Positions 46,109 to 57,140 of a stretch of 64,000 nt of DNA are shown here, in pieces; the stretch's first letter is position 1, and every line of letters starts with the position of its first letter. Location: assembly GCF_012863495.1 (NCBI RefSeq), contig NZ_JAAVJL010000001.1, positions 3,630,967-3,694,966 of the forward strand, written 5' to 3'. The DNA comes from Pseudanabaena yagii GIHE-NHR1 (GTDB taxonomy: Bacteria > Cyanobacteriota > Cyanobacteriia > Pseudanabaenales > Pseudanabaenaceae). The position numbers and the translations under genes were made by a program. Under the pieces are notes generated by a model. It ran no database searches, had not been told where the DNA came from, and worked only from the letters and a program-made list of their open reading frames with translations.

Positions 46109-46213
46109 AAGGGACTTGCTATTAAGTCCCTGTGGCTTCGACTCCGCTCAGCCAACGTTAGCTTCGACTCCGCTCAGCTAACGTTGGTAGGACATTTTTT
46201 ACCCGCAAGAGCC
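46108..46213 (-). mobile_element. repeat A, copy 4 (partly deleted)
   Basis: It reads TAAGGGACTTGCTATTAAG, TCCCTGTGGCTTCGACTCCG, then the two half-palindromes GCTCAGCCAACGTTAGCTTC and GACTCCGCTCAGCTAACGTT in the same orientation rather than inverted, then GGACATTTTTTACCCGCAAG. The central palindrome has thus been rearranged. It touches the start codon of the carboxypeptidase gene and ends 15 bp from the gmk stop. Confidence 0.7.
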
Positions 46214-46227
46214 TCAGCACAAATATT

Positions 46228-46797
46228 CTAATCAAACATGGCGCTTTCCAGTTGTTGGATCGCAATTTCTAAGTCGTCATTAACTATGGTGATGTCAAAC
46301 TCATTTGCCGCCGCGATTTCCAGTTTTGCATGGTGCAATCTCTTCGTAATCTGCTCATCGCTATCGGTGCTGCGTTGACGTAGGCGACTTTCTAGAATTT
46401 CCATAGATGGTGGGGCAATAAAAATCCGCTTGGCACTAGGAAAGGACTGGGCAACCTGTCTTGCGCCTGCCAACTCAATTTCTAAGAGAACAACTTGACC
46501 ATCAGCGATCGCCTGATCAATGGCTTGTCGAGGCGTGCCATAGAGATTGCCTGCATACTCAGCCCATTCTAGGAATTCACCCGAGTCGCGCTTTTGTTCA
46601 AACTCATCCCGACTCCAAAAAAAATACTCTCGACCATGTTCTTCTCCTGCACGAGGCGATCGCGTAGTTGCCGAGATCGAAAAGAGAATGCGATCGGGAT
46701 AGCGTTCTAGTAATTTTTGTAAGATTGTCCCTTTACCGACCCCACTTGGTCCTGTAACAACAATTAGTCTGCCTGCGCCTACTTTACCTTCGCTCAA
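46228..46797 (-). CDS. gmk: guanylate kinase
   Basis: A 189-residue enzyme that phosphorylates GMP to GDP with ATP. It shows the P-loop VVTGPSGVGKGTILQKLL, the GMP-binding FSISATTRSPRAGEEHGREY, and VLLEIELAGARQVAQSFPSA with the IFIAPPS segment. Length is normal. The DUF370 (RemA-like) gene lies 115 bp upstream in the same direction, a neighbourhood widely conserved in bacteria. Confidence 0.95.
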   Translation of the reverse strand: MSEGKVGAGRLIVVTGPSGVGKGTILQKLLERYPDRILFSISATTRSPRAGEEHGREYFFWSRDEFEQKRDSGEFLEWAEYAGNLYGTPRQAIDQAIADGQVVLLEIELAGARQVAQSFPSAKRIFIAPPSMEILESRLRQRSTDSDEQITKRLHHAKLEIAAANEFDITIVNDDLEIAIQQLESAMFD

Positions 46798-46853
46798 GTT
46801 TCGTAAATTCCTGTAATGTTTAGCTCAATTTTTGCTACTTATACCATGAGAAC

Positions 46854-46903
46854 AAATGGTTTATAAGAATACGCCTCTTAGGGACGTACTCTTACAAACC
46901 ATT
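46854..46903. repeat. inverted repeat between remA and gmk
   Basis: AAATGGTTTATAAGAATACG and CGTACTCTTACAAACCATTT form an imperfect stem of about 20 bp around CCTCTTAGGGA. It may attenuate or separate the two genes. Confidence 0.5.
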
Positions 46904-46912
46904 TAAGATTGT

Positions 46913-47173
46913 TTAATCCGTTGCACCTTCTTTGCTAATCACAAAGCGATTGGCAACGGTTTCAGGTTGAATTGCGGATAAAACGACATGACTAGAATCG
47001 GTGACAATAACGGCTCTAGTACGCCTACCATAAGTAGCATCAACCAACTTACCATGTTCACGAGCGTCGCTAATAATACGCTTAATAGGGGCAGATTCGG
47101 GACTAACGATCGCCACAACTCGGTTTGCTGAAACAATGTTGCCAAAGCCAATGTTGATGAGCTTAATATCCAT
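46913..47173 (-). CDS. RemA-like DUF370 protein
   Basis: An 86-residue protein that matches the family along its length: [60 protein letters not shown], then [17 protein letters not shown]. In Bacillus, RemA is a DNA-binding activator of biofilm matrix genes and forms ring-like oligomers; the cyanobacterial role is not known. It precedes gmk as in many genomes. Confidence 0.9.
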   Translation of the reverse strand: MDIKLINIGFGNIVSANRVVAIVSPESAPIKRIISDAREHGKLVDATYGRRTRAVIVTDSSHVVLSAIQPETVANRFVISKEGATD

Positions 47174-47669
47174 AGTTTTATCGACCTAAAATCGATTTAG
47201 AGTTGATGTAGCTTCATTTTTGCAAGTATTATTGCATTGTCCTACAAAAATCAACCAGCTACGATATATTTTGTCATGTATAGCAATCTTAAATAATCGA
47301 TGAAACCAATGTCAGCAGGGGAAATTTCAGAGATTACTTAGGGTTCCTATAGCTACTATACAAGGGGTAAAAAACTCAAGAGTATATACCTTAGTAGAAT
47401 CTTCATTCTAAAAGCCAACTTTCTTAAATTTATATATAGAGAAATAACATCCATTGACATCTCTAAACTAAACTCAAAATTCTATAGCTTCTGTGCAAAT
47501 GGTTCAGTTCTTATAGCAATTTTCATTTTGCAATAGGCTCAATGAAAAGTCAAAACTCTTACTGAGATTGATGTTTTGTTTGTAAATGAGTATGCACTTA
47601 TTTGCAAACCGCTATAGTTCATCATCGCGAGGATGCTACAGAGCTTTTGTAATTTTAGAAAGAAAGATT
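47174..47669. other. 496-bp spacer before trxB
   Basis: AT-rich DNA holding repeat C copy 2 at about 47530-47617. An open frame upstream of and in frame with trxB (from 47586) reads this repeat and is unlikely to be translated. The part at 47174-47520 shows no hairpin of note and no gene; promoters for remA (left) and trxB (right) should lie here. Confidence 0.5.
47530..47617. repeat. repeat C, copy 2 (inverted relative to copy 1)
   Basis: It reads AAAAGTCAAAACTCTTACTG, GTTTGTAAATGAGTATGCAC and TTATTTGCAAACCGCTATA, the reverse complement pattern of 7172-7258 with scattered substitutions. Confidence 0.6.
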
Positions 47670-48638
47670 ATGTCAGATGCGATCGCCCAATCTGTGATTA
47701 GGAATGTAGTGATTATTGGTTCAGGACCTGCTGGGTACACGGCAGCAATCTATGCAGGACGTGCCAATCTTAGTCCAATGGTATTTGAAGGATTTCAAAA
47801 AAGGGGCATCCCTGGGGGACAGTTAATGACGACAACGGAAGTGGAAAACTTTCCGGGGTTTCCTAATGGGATTATGGGGCCACAGTTAATGATGCATATG
47901 AAGGAGCAAGCCGTAAATTGTGGTGCAGAGTTAATAATGGAAGATGTGGTTGCTGTTGATTTTAGTGAACGCCCTTTTACAATTACTTCAACATCCCATT
48001 CTGTCCAAGCTCACAGTGTCATCATTGCCACAGGGGCAACTGCGAAACGACTCCATTTACCTAGCGAAGAACAATATTGGAATCGCGGGATTTCGGCATG
48101 TGCAGTCTGTGATGGTGCGGCTCCTATTTTTCGAGGTGTGGAACTAGCGGTAGTTGGTGGTGGTGATACGGCAGTTGAGGAAGCTGTTTTCTTAACTAAA
48201 TATGGCTCGAAGGTACATTTGTTGGTGCGAAGCGATCGCCTGAGAGCAAGCAAGGTAATGCAACAACGGATATTCAATCACCCTAAAATTGCTGTGCATT
48301 GGCATTCTCTTCCCATTGATGTCTATGGGGAAGGTATTGTGCAGGGAGTCAAGATTCGTGACACTATCACCAATGCAGAGCGTGATTTAGCCGTGGGTGG
48401 ACTGTTTTATGCGATCGGGCATACTCCCAATACTGAATTATTTGCAGGACAGATAGAACTTGATGCGACAGGTTATATCGTGACGAAAGGGAAATCCACA
48501 GCCACAAATATTGAAGGTGTTTATGCCTGTGGTGATGTCCAAGATCATGAATATCGCCAAGCAGTTACAGCGGCGGGAACAGGATGTATGGCAGCCTTAG
48601 AAGCTGAACGTTGGCTTTCAGCAAAAATACCATTTTAA
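47670..48638 (+). CDS. trxB: thioredoxin reductase (NTR type)
   Basis: A 322-residue flavoprotein that should pass electrons from NADPH to thioredoxin. It has the FAD site [40 protein letters not shown], the redox pair CAVC in [17 protein letters not shown], the NADPH site [13 protein letters not shown], and [23 protein letters not shown] 47670 (MSDAIAQS) follows AGAAAGA. It lacks the C-terminal thioredoxin domain of NTRC. Many cyanobacteria have no free NTR and use ferredoxin-thioredoxin reductase, so its presence is informative about the lineage. Confidence 0.92.
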   Translation: MSDAIAQSVIRNVVIIGSGPAGYTAAIYAGRANLSPMVFEGFQKRGIPGGQLMTTTEVENFPGFPNGIMGPQLMMHMKEQAVNCGAELIMEDVVAVDFSERPFTITSTSHSVQAHSVIIATGATAKRLHLPSEEQYWNRGISACAVCDGAAPIFRGVELAVVGGGDTAVEEAVFLTKYGSKVHLLVRSDRLRASKVMQQRIFNHPKIAVHWHSLPIDVYGEGIVQGVKIRDTITNAERDLAVGGLFYAIGHTPNTELFAGQIELDATGYIVTKGKSTATNIEGVYACGDVQDHEYRQAVTAAGTGCMAALEAERWLSAKIPF

Positions 48639-48672
48639 ACATCAAAGCGGCTCAAAGAGCCGCTTTGATGTT
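48638..48672. terminator. bidirectional terminator between trxB and trpB
   Basis: AACATCAAAGCGGCTC and GAGCCGCTTTGATGTT pair perfectly around AAA between converging genes. Confidence 0.78.
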
Positions 48673-49898
48673 TATAGATGTAAGTGCTGAATTACGGTGT
48701 TGACATCTTTATCACCACGACCAGAGCAGTTAATGATGATGCGCTGATCGGGTGTTAGTTGTGGGCAGAGAGTTTCGAGATAGGCGATCGCATGGGATGT
48801 TTCCAAAGCGGGAATAATTCCTTCCAAACGTGAGAGACGTTGGAAAGCATCGAGAGCTTCTTGATCGGTGACGCTGTAATATTCAGCACGACCAAGATCC
48901 TTGAGATAACTATGCTCAGGACCAACTCCAGGATAATCTAAGCCAGCACTAATGGAATGGGCTTCTTGGACTTGACCTTGCTCATCTTGAAGTAGATAGC
49001 TCATTGCTCCATGGAGGACACCCACGCGCCCAAGGGTTAAAGTTGCTGCATGGAATTCCGTATTTGTCCCCTTACCTGCGGCTTCGACACCGATGAGGCG
49101 CACAGATGGTTCATCCACAAATTCATGGAATAGTCCCATCGCATTAGACCCACCACCGACACAGGCAAGCAGAATGTCTGGTAAGCCGCCCCATTTTTCT
49201 TGGCTCTGGCGACGACTCTCTTTGCCAATTACCGCATGGAAATCACGCACAATCATCGGATAGGGATGGGGACCAGCTACGGAACCAAGAATGTAATGGG
49301 TATCGACAACATTCGTTACCCAGTCGCGAATTGCCTCAGAGGTAGCATCCTTGAGTGTGCCAGTACCTGCTTCAACAGGACGGACTTCTGCACCCATGAG
49401 CTTCATACGGAAGACATTCAGGGCTTGGCGCTCCATATCCTGCACGCCCATATAAATCACGCATTGCAAACCAAATCTAGCGCAAACCGTGGCTGTAGCG
49501 ACCCCATGTTGTCCTGCACCTGTCTCGGCAATAACGCGCTTTTTGCCCATACGGATCGCAAGGAGAACTTGAGCTAGGGCATTGTTAATTTTATGTGCGC
49601 CTGTGTGGTTGAGATCTTCTCGCTTCAGGTAAATCTGTGCCGTGCCATAGTGCTGTGTCAATCTCTCCGCAAAGTATAGAGGGCTTGGTCTACCCACATA
49701 GTCCCGCAAGTAGCCATCTAGCTCGTTGTTAAAGTCTGGATCGTTTTTGTAATGATAAAAGGCAGTTTCTAGCTCAGTAAGAGCACTCATGAGGGTTTCG
49801 GGGACATATTTGCCACCAAAGATGCCAAACCGTCCTAATGCGTCGGGACGATTGGTAAGTGTAGGCGTTGTTTTAGGAGCGATCGGCGTTGTGGTCAT
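48672..49898 (-). CDS. trpB: tryptophan synthase beta chain
   Basis: A 408-residue PLP enzyme that condenses indole and serine to tryptophan. The PLP lysine is in [19 protein letters not shown]. Other motifs are [20 protein letters not shown], the phosphate-binding [13 protein letters not shown] and [20 protein letters not shown]. It is a normal TrpB1-type length. It is read alone; trpA is not adjacent, as is usual in cyanobacteria where trp genes are dispersed. The start is ATG 49898. Confidence 0.96.
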   Translation of the reverse strand: MTTTPIAPKTTPTLTNRPDALGRFGIFGGKYVPETLMSALTELETAFYHYKNDPDFNNELDGYLRDYVGRPSPLYFAERLTQHYGTAQIYLKREDLNHTGAHKINNALAQVLLAIRMGKKRVIAETGAGQHGVATATVCARFGLQCVIYMGVQDMERQALNVFRMKLMGAEVRPVEAGTGTLKDATSEAIRDWVTNVVDTHYILGSVAGPHPYPMIVRDFHAVIGKESRRQSQEKWGGLPDILLACVGGGSNAMGLFHEFVDEPSVRLIGVEAAGKGTNTEFHAATLTLGRVGVLHGAMSYLLQDEQGQVQEAHSISAGLDYPGVGPEHSYLKDLGRAEYYSVTDQEALDAFQRLSRLEGIIPALETSHAIAYLETLCPQLTPDQRIIINCSGRGDKDVNTVIQHLHL

Positions 49899-50033
49899 TG
49901 CGGTGAGTCTTGACTGATGAGTTAGCTACTATTAAATCTTGATTGGTGCGCTTATGGCACTGTAGCTAGGATAACAAAATAGTTAAGATCCCGAAATGAT
50001 GGTTTGAGCGATCGCTTAACTAGATCTTCACTT

Positions 50034-50930
50034 TTAGGTATGTGCTCGTGTTGCTAATAACTCTGCATAGGGAGTTTCGTGGAGATGGGCTTTGCCAACG
50101 GAGCCAAACAGGTTGAGCTTGTCGATGATTACTTCCTGCATGGCAGCGATCGCTTCCCCTGCGATTTCTAATAAATCCTTAGGACTATCACCGCAAATTT
50201 CTAACTTGAGCGACTGCATATAGGCTTGGCGCACTTCCGTATTGACATTAAATTTACATACTCCCAATTGAATCGATCGCTCAATCATCTCCTTGGGTAA
50301 ACCCGAAGCACCATGTAAAACTAAGGGAATATCCACCAGACTACGAATCTTTTCCAGACGAGCAAAATCTAGACGGGGTGGACTTTTATATTCACCATGA
50401 ACATTACCAATGGTGACAGCTAAAGCATCAACCTTAGTTTGCTGCACAAATTCTAAAGCTTGAAGTGGATCGGTCATCTTTGCTTCTTTCTCAGCGATGG
50501 TGAGTCCATCTTCAGTACCACTGATTCTGCCAATTTCTGCTTCAACGATCGCATGGAACTTATGAGAGATTGCAGTCATGTCCCTAGTGAATCTCAAGTT
50601 TTCTTTGTAGGGCATGGGTGAACCATCTGCCATGATTGATCGCACGCCAGCATCGAGGGCTAAGCGAATATCCGCCGCCGAAGTACTGTGATCAAGATGG
50701 ATCGAGATGGGCACATTTGCTGACTTTGCTGCCTCAATGCACATTCTCACTAAGGGAAGTTTGCCATACTTGAGCGCACTAGGATGTAATTGCAACATGG
50801 CAGGACTACGACTAATTTCCGCAGCATTGACCACAGCTTTTACGCCTTCTAAGTTATAGACATTAAATGCGCCGATCGCATAGGCATTACGACGCGCAGT
50901 TTCTAGAAGTTCCCTAGTTGAACTCAACAT
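50034..50930 (-). CDS. class II (zinc) ketose-bisphosphate aldolase
   Basis: A 298-residue TIM-barrel aldolase. Zinc ligands and active-site segments are ISIHLDHSTSAADIRLALDA, AIVEAEIGRISGTEDGL, VTIGNVHGEYKSPPRLDF, LVLHGASGLPKEMIERSI and CKFNVNTEVRQAYMQSL. It resembles the GatY/KbaY/FbaA group. It could split fructose-1,6- or tagatose-1,6-bisphosphate; the sequence does not fix the sugar, and it is shorter than the usual cyanobacterial FbaA of about 360 residues. It stands alone, leftwards. Confidence 0.86.
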   Translation of the reverse strand: MLSSTRELLETARRNAYAIGAFNVYNLEGVKAVVNAAEISRSPAMLQLHPSALKYGKLPLVRMCIEAAKSANVPISIHLDHSTSAADIRLALDAGVRSIMADGSPMPYKENLRFTRDMTAISHKFHAIVEAEIGRISGTEDGLTIAEKEAKMTDPLQALEFVQQTKVDALAVTIGNVHGEYKSPPRLDFARLEKIRSLVDIPLVLHGASGLPKEMIERSIQLGVCKFNVNTEVRQAYMQSLKLEICGDSPKDLLEIAGEAIAAMQEVIIDKLNLFGSVGKAHLHETPYAELLATRAHT

Positions 50931-51012
50931 GATGGCTTGTGATTAAATTGTGCTTAAAAATGAACTCAAGATAATCATATAGCCTTTACAGCGCTTTGCG
51001 CTGACGTTAAAA

Positions 51013-51045
51013 TTTTGAAAGCGGCGCGAAGCGCCGCTTTCAAAA
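51013..51045 (-). repeat. hairpin upstream of the aldolase gene, after the tRNA
   Basis: TTTTGAAAGCGGCGC and GCGCCGCTTTCAAAA pair perfectly around GAA, between the tRNA 3' end (51072) and the aldolase start. It is placed to terminate the tRNA transcript. Confidence 0.65.
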
Positions 51046-51069
51046 ATCTGCTGTAGTGATACCAATATT

Positions 51070-51145
<76 letters not shown>

Positions 51146-51170
51146 AACTTAAGGCTCATTGAGCTAAAAG

Positions 51171-51209
51171 AATCAGAATAGGTATTGCTTCGCAATACCT
51201 ATTCTGATT
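51171..51209 (-). terminator. hairpin terminator of the alpha/beta hydrolase gene
   Basis: AATCAGAATAGGTATTGC and GCAATACCTATTCTGATT pair perfectly around TTC at the gene's 3' end. Confidence 0.75.
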
Positions 51210-52106
51210 TTAGAGTAATTTTTGTAGCCAGTGAATTACCAGAGCATTGACAATTTCAGGGCGATCGTCGTGGGGGCAATGTCCTGTATTGGGAATAGGA
51301 ATGAGTTGAATATCTTTGGTTTTACTTGCTTCTTGATAGACCTTTGCGCCATTGATCGGAGTCCAAGGATCGGCATCACCCCACAGTACTAGTAAGGGCT
51401 TTTCGATCTTGGCTAAAAGATCGGAAGTGCGAGGCCCCGCAGGAGCGGTGAGAATGGAGGCAAAGACCTTTTGTGCGCCTTCATCACAGGATGGTTGATA
51501 GAGCATATCGACTAAGTCATCATCGATCGCTTGATGATTGCGATAGACCTGACGGAGGGAATTGCGAATATTCCGCTTTTGGCGCACTTGGTTAAATACA
51601 AACTTGCCTGTGACTTCGGAGCTAACTAACTTGGCAAAGGCTCCCATCACTAAGCGCAGAGGCAAATTCAATTCTTCAGGACGATGATTTAGACCACCTG
51701 CGGCATTAAGCAGAACTGCGCCGATCGCAATTTCGGGAGAATTCGCCGCTAACATCAGAGCCAGCAATGCACCAATGGAATTACCGATGAAGATCGCAGG
51801 GCGTTGGACGAGTTCTTGATGAAAGTCGCGCAGTAGTTCTTCCCAAAGTTCGAGGGAATAATCGAGGGCAGGTTTTGCGGAAGCGCCAAAGCCTAAGAGG
51901 TCGAGGGCAAATACTTGATAGCCAGCTTCCGCCCATGCGGGAATATTCTTTTTCCAGTGACCGATGGACGCGCCAAAGCCATGAATCAACACTAGAGGTG
52001 TACCTGAACCCGTGACGGAATATTGGATTTGATGTCCTTGCCATGTCCATGTTGACAATGAGCTGTGGAGGCGATCGCGAGTTTCGATATTTTCGGTAAT
52101 TAACAT
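51210..52106 (-). CDS. alpha/beta hydrolase
   Basis: A 298-residue alpha/beta-hydrolase. It has the oxyanion segment LVLIHGFGASIGHWKKNIPA, the nucleophile elbow FIGNSIGALLALMLA (catalytic Ser), an acid near WGDADPWTPINGAKVY and the histidine in IPNTGHCPHDDRPEIV. The overall sequence resembles cyanobacterial and plant hydrolases related to pheophytinase and haloalkane dehalogenase-like enzymes, but the substrate cannot be told. The start is ATG 52106 (MLITENIETRDRL). The tRNA-Pro lies just downstream in the same direction. Confidence 0.87.
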   Translation of the reverse strand: MLITENIETRDRLHSSLSTWTWQGHQIQYSVTGSGTPLVLIHGFGASIGHWKKNIPAWAEAGYQVFALDLLGFGASAKPALDYSLELWEELLRDFHQELVQRPAIFIGNSIGALLALMLAANSPEIAIGAVLLNAAGGLNHRPEELNLPLRLVMGAFAKLVSSEVTGKFVFNQVRQKRNIRNSLRQVYRNHQAIDDDLVDMLYQPSCDEGAQKVFASILTAPAGPRTSDLLAKIEKPLLVLWGDADPWTPINGAKVYQEASKTKDIQLIPIPNTGHCPHDDRPEIVNALVIHWLQKLL

Positions 52107-52210
52107 TGCAGTAATTATGGGGTTAGATAAAAGGGGACTTTTATCCCAAAGTGGCTATAGGCAAAGAGATTATAGCAAATGAGCCATTAATTCTTTATCC
52201 AGCTAAAGAC

Positions 52211-52329
52211 CTAAGACTCTCGCAGATAAAAAATGTCCCACCAAAGTTATCTAGCTTCGACTCCGCTCAGCTAACGTTGGCTGAGCGGAGTCGAAGCCAC
52301 AGATACTTTAAATTAATGGTAAGTCCCTA
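52211..52329 (+). mobile_element. repeat A, copy 5 (most complete)
   Basis: It runs TAAGACTCTCGCAGATAAAA, AATGTCCCACCAAAGTTATC, the palindrome GCTTCGACTCCGCTCAGC / GCTGAGCGGAGTCGAAGC around TAACGTTG, then CACAGATACTTTAAATTAAT and GGTAAGTCCCTA. It provides the uninterrupted reference for the B insertion in copy 2. The rest of this spacer (52107-52210 and 52330-52414) shows nothing else. Confidence 0.75.
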
Positions 52330-52414
52330 AAAGCTTGTGTCATCTGCTGTGCAGGCGGGACAAAACTAGATCGGTTAAAATTTGGATAGATCAATCTCTA
52401 CCCACATAAACTTC

Positions 52415-54313
52415 ATGGTTTTATTGCAGCCCTTAACCACCGCATCACCACAATCCTCTGAATTAACGGGAGTTGCCCAGAAATTTACGGCTTTGCGATC
52501 GCAATTGGCGAAACATAGACTTGATGCCTATTTTGTTCCTTCGGCGGATGAGCATCTCAATGAGTACTTGCCCGAAGCGAAACAGCGTCGTCAGTGGATT
52601 AGTGGTTTTACGGGTTCGGCTGGAGATTTTTTAATCGGTACTGCCCAAGCTTGGGTCTTTGTCGATCCGCGCTATTACGAGCAGGCGGATATGCAGGTGG
52701 ATGCAACGTTGCAAAAGGTCTGCAAAGTGGGATTGGAAGATCATCAGACCGTGGAAGAAGTTCTCGAAGAATTGGGAGGCAATGCCGCGAAGCAAGAGAA
52801 AACCTTTCGCCTTGGCATCGATCCCTTTACGATTACTATTTCCCAATATCGTCGCTTTGCCGATCGCTTAAATGCTAGTGGTGTCGAAATCGTGCCGATC
52901 CTCGAAAATTTGGTGGATACGGTGCGATCGCAAAGTCCTTGGGCGGAGAGTGAGCCTATACCTGCCTTTGGCGATCAACCGATTATTGCTTTGCCTGATC
53001 AGATTACAGGTGAGAGTTTAACCAAGAAATTAGAACGGGTGCGTGAGGCTTTAGGGAAAAAGAAGGCGGCGATTTTACCTGTCACCAAGCTGGATCAGAT
53101 TGCATGGCTCTACAATTTGCGCGGTCGTGATGTCGAGTGCAATCCTGTATTTATTAGCTATGCGATCGTCACTTTGACCGATGCTTATCTCTTTACCAAT
53201 ACTTCGCGCCTTGATGAGGCGGTGCGACAATCCCTTGCGGGGCAAGTGCAGATCCTTGACTATGAGCAATATTTACCAACATTGCGATCGCTAGCGGCGG
53301 ATCATCAACCTGTGTTAATAGCCGCATCGCAAACCACATACGGTACATATTTGCAACTGAAGGCAGTCAAGGCAAAAATCGTTGATGGCGATAATCCCAT
53401 TGAGACTTTCAAATCCCATAAGAATCCTGTCGAGATCGCGCAGATGCAAAAAGCTAATCTCAAGGCTAGCTGGGCAAAGACCTTGACGATTAAATGGATC
53501 GAAGAACAGGTTGCCGCAGGTAATGTCATTAGTGAAAGGGATGTTGCTCACAAAATCGAAGGTTTATACAAGCAACAGGAAGGTTTTATTGACCTCAGTT
53601 TCCCGACGATCGCAGGGACGGGTGCGAATGGCTCGATTGTGCATTACAGTAACCCCAACCCAGCTTGTAAGTTGATCAATGGTGATTTGCTACTATTAGA
53701 TTCGGGTTCACAGTTTTATGGTGGCACGACCGATGACACTCGCGCTATGAGCATTGGGGAACCGACTGCGGAACAACGCGATCGCTATACGGAGGTTCTC
53801 AAATCCCATATCAATTGCGCGATGCAGAGATTTCCTAAAGGCACGACAGGCAGTCAAATCGATGGTATTGCCCGTTCTTCTCTCTGGCAGAGTGGGCTGG
53901 ATTATGGACATGGCACTGGGCATGGTGTAGGCGTATTCCTCAATGTCCATGAAGGACCTAATGGCATCAGTAAGCGCGTCAATCAATCCCTCGATCTCGG
54001 TACAATCAATAGCATTGAGCCGGGGTACTATCAACCGAAATGGGGTGGTATCCGTTTGGAGAATCTCTATTTTGTAAAGGAAGTTAAGCAGGAATCTCCG
54101 AAGTCCGAAGGTGATAATGCTAATAAAACGCCTTGGTATGAGTTTGAGTCTTTGACCTACATTCCCTTTGACAAAAAATTAATCGATCGCCACAAGCTCA
54201 ATCCTCAACAAATTGCATGGCTAGAAAGTTACTATGCGGCGGTAATTGAGAAGCTCTCACCACTACTTACCGATGCAGAAAAATCTTGGTTGCAGGATGC
54301 TTGTCAGATATAA
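52415..54313 (+). CDS. Xaa-Pro aminopeptidase (M24B, long form)
   Basis: A 632-residue metallopeptidase that removes N-terminal residues before proline. Two creatinase-type N-terminal domains (about 15-310, e.g. AYFVPSADEHLNEYLPEAKQ, RRQWISGFTGSAGDFLIG) precede the pita-bread catalytic domain. Its metal ligands lie in LLLDSGSQFYGGTTDDTRAM, YGHGTGHGVGVFLNVHEGP and SIEPGYYQPKWGGIRLEN. The three-domain architecture matches the eukaryotic-like APP1 type rather than E. coli PepP. ATG 52415 (MVLLQPLTT) is preferred; TTG 52382 is in frame upstream. Confidence 0.92.
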   Translation: MVLLQPLTTASPQSSELTGVAQKFTALRSQLAKHRLDAYFVPSADEHLNEYLPEAKQRRQWISGFTGSAGDFLIGTAQAWVFVDPRYYEQADMQVDATLQKVCKVGLEDHQTVEEVLEELGGNAAKQEKTFRLGIDPFTITISQYRRFADRLNASGVEIVPILENLVDTVRSQSPWAESEPIPAFGDQPIIALPDQITGESLTKKLERVREALGKKKAAILPVTKLDQIAWLYNLRGRDVECNPVFISYAIVTLTDAYLFTNTSRLDEAVRQSLAGQVQILDYEQYLPTLRSLAADHQPVLIAASQTTYGTYLQLKAVKAKIVDGDNPIETFKSHKNPVEIAQMQKANLKASWAKTLTIKWIEEQVAAGNVISERDVAHKIEGLYKQQEGFIDLSFPTIAGTGANGSIVHYSNPNPACKLINGDLLLLDSGSQFYGGTTDDTRAMSIGEPTAEQRDRYTEVLKSHINCAMQRFPKGTTGSQIDGIARSSLWQSGLDYGHGTGHGVGVFLNVHEGPNGISKRVNQSLDLGTINSIEPGYYQPKWGGIRLENLYFVKEVKQESPKSEGDNANKTPWYEFESLTYIPFDKKLIDRHKLNPQQIAWLESYYAAVIEKLSPLLTDAEKSWLQDACQI

Positions 54314-54343
54314 AAAAAGCGGCGCATTGCGCCGCTTTTTTTG
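54313..54343. terminator. bidirectional terminator between aminopeptidase and pgm
   Basis: AAAAAAAGCGGCGC and GCGCCGCTTTTTTT pair around ATT between converging genes. Confidence 0.88.
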
Positions 54344-54349
54344 TTTATT

Positions 54350-55996
<1,647 letters not shown>

Positions 55997-56117
55997 TTAA
56001 CTATGCTCTAAACAAACGCAAAAATGCCCATACTTTTAGGCTTGCTTTAATTTTAAGAGGCATTGGTTAGCTAGGCACAAACAAATTAAAAGACAAGCAA
56101 CGCTTAGAAAGCCTTGT

Positions 56118-56154
56118 TAGGTAAACAAGGGGCTTAAGTCCCTTGTTTACCTAA
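56118..56154 (-). terminator. hairpin terminator of fmt
   Basis: TAGGTAAACAAGGG and CCCTTGTTTACCTA pair around GCTTAAGT; it overlaps the end of fmt. No other feature is seen between pgm and fmt. Confidence 0.7.
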
Positions 56155-57086
56155 AGGAAGGATTCCCCGATCGCTATTCTTGCACCATTCACAAAATCCC
56201 AACCCGATTGCAGTTTCTTTCCCGCAGGTTGCACTTCTTTAATGAGTAATAGACCTTTACCAGTTTGCAAAACAAAACCTTTGCCTTTACGAATTTCGGC
56301 AACTTTCCCAATATTCTCGAAATTGTCCTCACCTTCCACAACTTCCGATTTCGCAATCTTTAATCTCTGTCCACGAAAATCTGTATAGCAATTGGGATAG
56401 AAAGCACGAATGCGATTATGTAAAGCGATCGCCTCTTTGCTCCAATCTAGTTCCCAATCCTCACGCCCAATCATTGGTGAATAGCAGGACAAAGCATCAT
56501 CTTGAGGTTCAGGCTTGATCGTATCTAAACTTCGTAAAGTCTCAATTAATAAATCTGCACCTAAATTCGCTAATTTCGTACTTAAAGTATCCGTATTATC
56601 TTCAGGCAAAATTTCTAACTCCGCCTTGAGTAGCATCGCGCCTGTATCAATACCTGCATCCATTTGCATGGTTGTAATCCCAGTAATGCTTTCTCCATTA
56701 GCGATCGCCCATTGGATCGGCGCAGCACCACGATATTTTGGCAGTAATGAGCCATGCACATTGATACAGCCATACTTAGGCATATTCAAAATCTTTTGCG
56801 AGAGAATCTGCCCGTAAGCAACCACCACAAATACATCGGCATTAATAGCGGCTAGTTCCTCAAGTACCTGTTTATCCTTTTTCAGGCGATCGGGTTGCCA
56901 GATTTGGAGGTTGGGATTTTTAGCGATCGCCGCAGCTTTGACAGGTGGCGGCGTAACTTGACTCCCACGACCACGCCTAGTATCTGGTTGGGAGACTACG
57001 CCCACAACCTCAAAATCTGGTTCTGACAACAGTTTCTCTAATGTGGGAACGGCAAAATCAGGAGTTCCAAAAAATACAACACGCAT
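56151..57086 (-). CDS. fmt: methionyl-tRNA formyltransferase
   Basis: A 311-residue enzyme that formylates initiator Met-tRNA using 10-formyl-THF. Landmarks are MRVVFFGTPDFAVPTLEKLL, VVSQPDTRRGRGSQVTPPPV, the catalytic INVHGSLLPKYRGAAPIQWA, and ITTMQMDAGIDTGAMLLKAE, plus the C-terminal OB-like domain with IRAFYPNCYTDFRGQRLKIA. def is not adjacent. It lies 54 bp beyond the end of hsdM in the same direction. Confidence 0.95.
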   Translation of the reverse strand: MRVVFFGTPDFAVPTLEKLLSEPDFEVVGVVSQPDTRRGRGSQVTPPPVKAAAIAKNPNLQIWQPDRLKKDKQVLEELAAINADVFVVVAYGQILSQKILNMPKYGCINVHGSLLPKYRGAAPIQWAIANGESITGITTMQMDAGIDTGAMLLKAELEILPEDNTDTLSTKLANLGADLLIETLRSLDTIKPEPQDDALSCYSPMIGREDWELDWSKEAIALHNRIRAFYPNCYTDFRGQRLKIAKSEVVEGEDNFENIGKVAEIRKGKGFVLQTGKGLLLIKEVQPAGKKLQSGWDFVNGARIAIGESFL

Positions 57087-57140
57087 AGTTAATGAGCCAT
57101 AGTAAATGAGCGATCGTGTAACCTATTTCTAGACGACTTT

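Noticed and set aside
47586..47669. N-terminal extension of trxB
   Set aside because: The extension is encoded by the dispersed repeat C, and MSDAIAQS at 47670 has the normal family start with a plausible ribosome-binding site.
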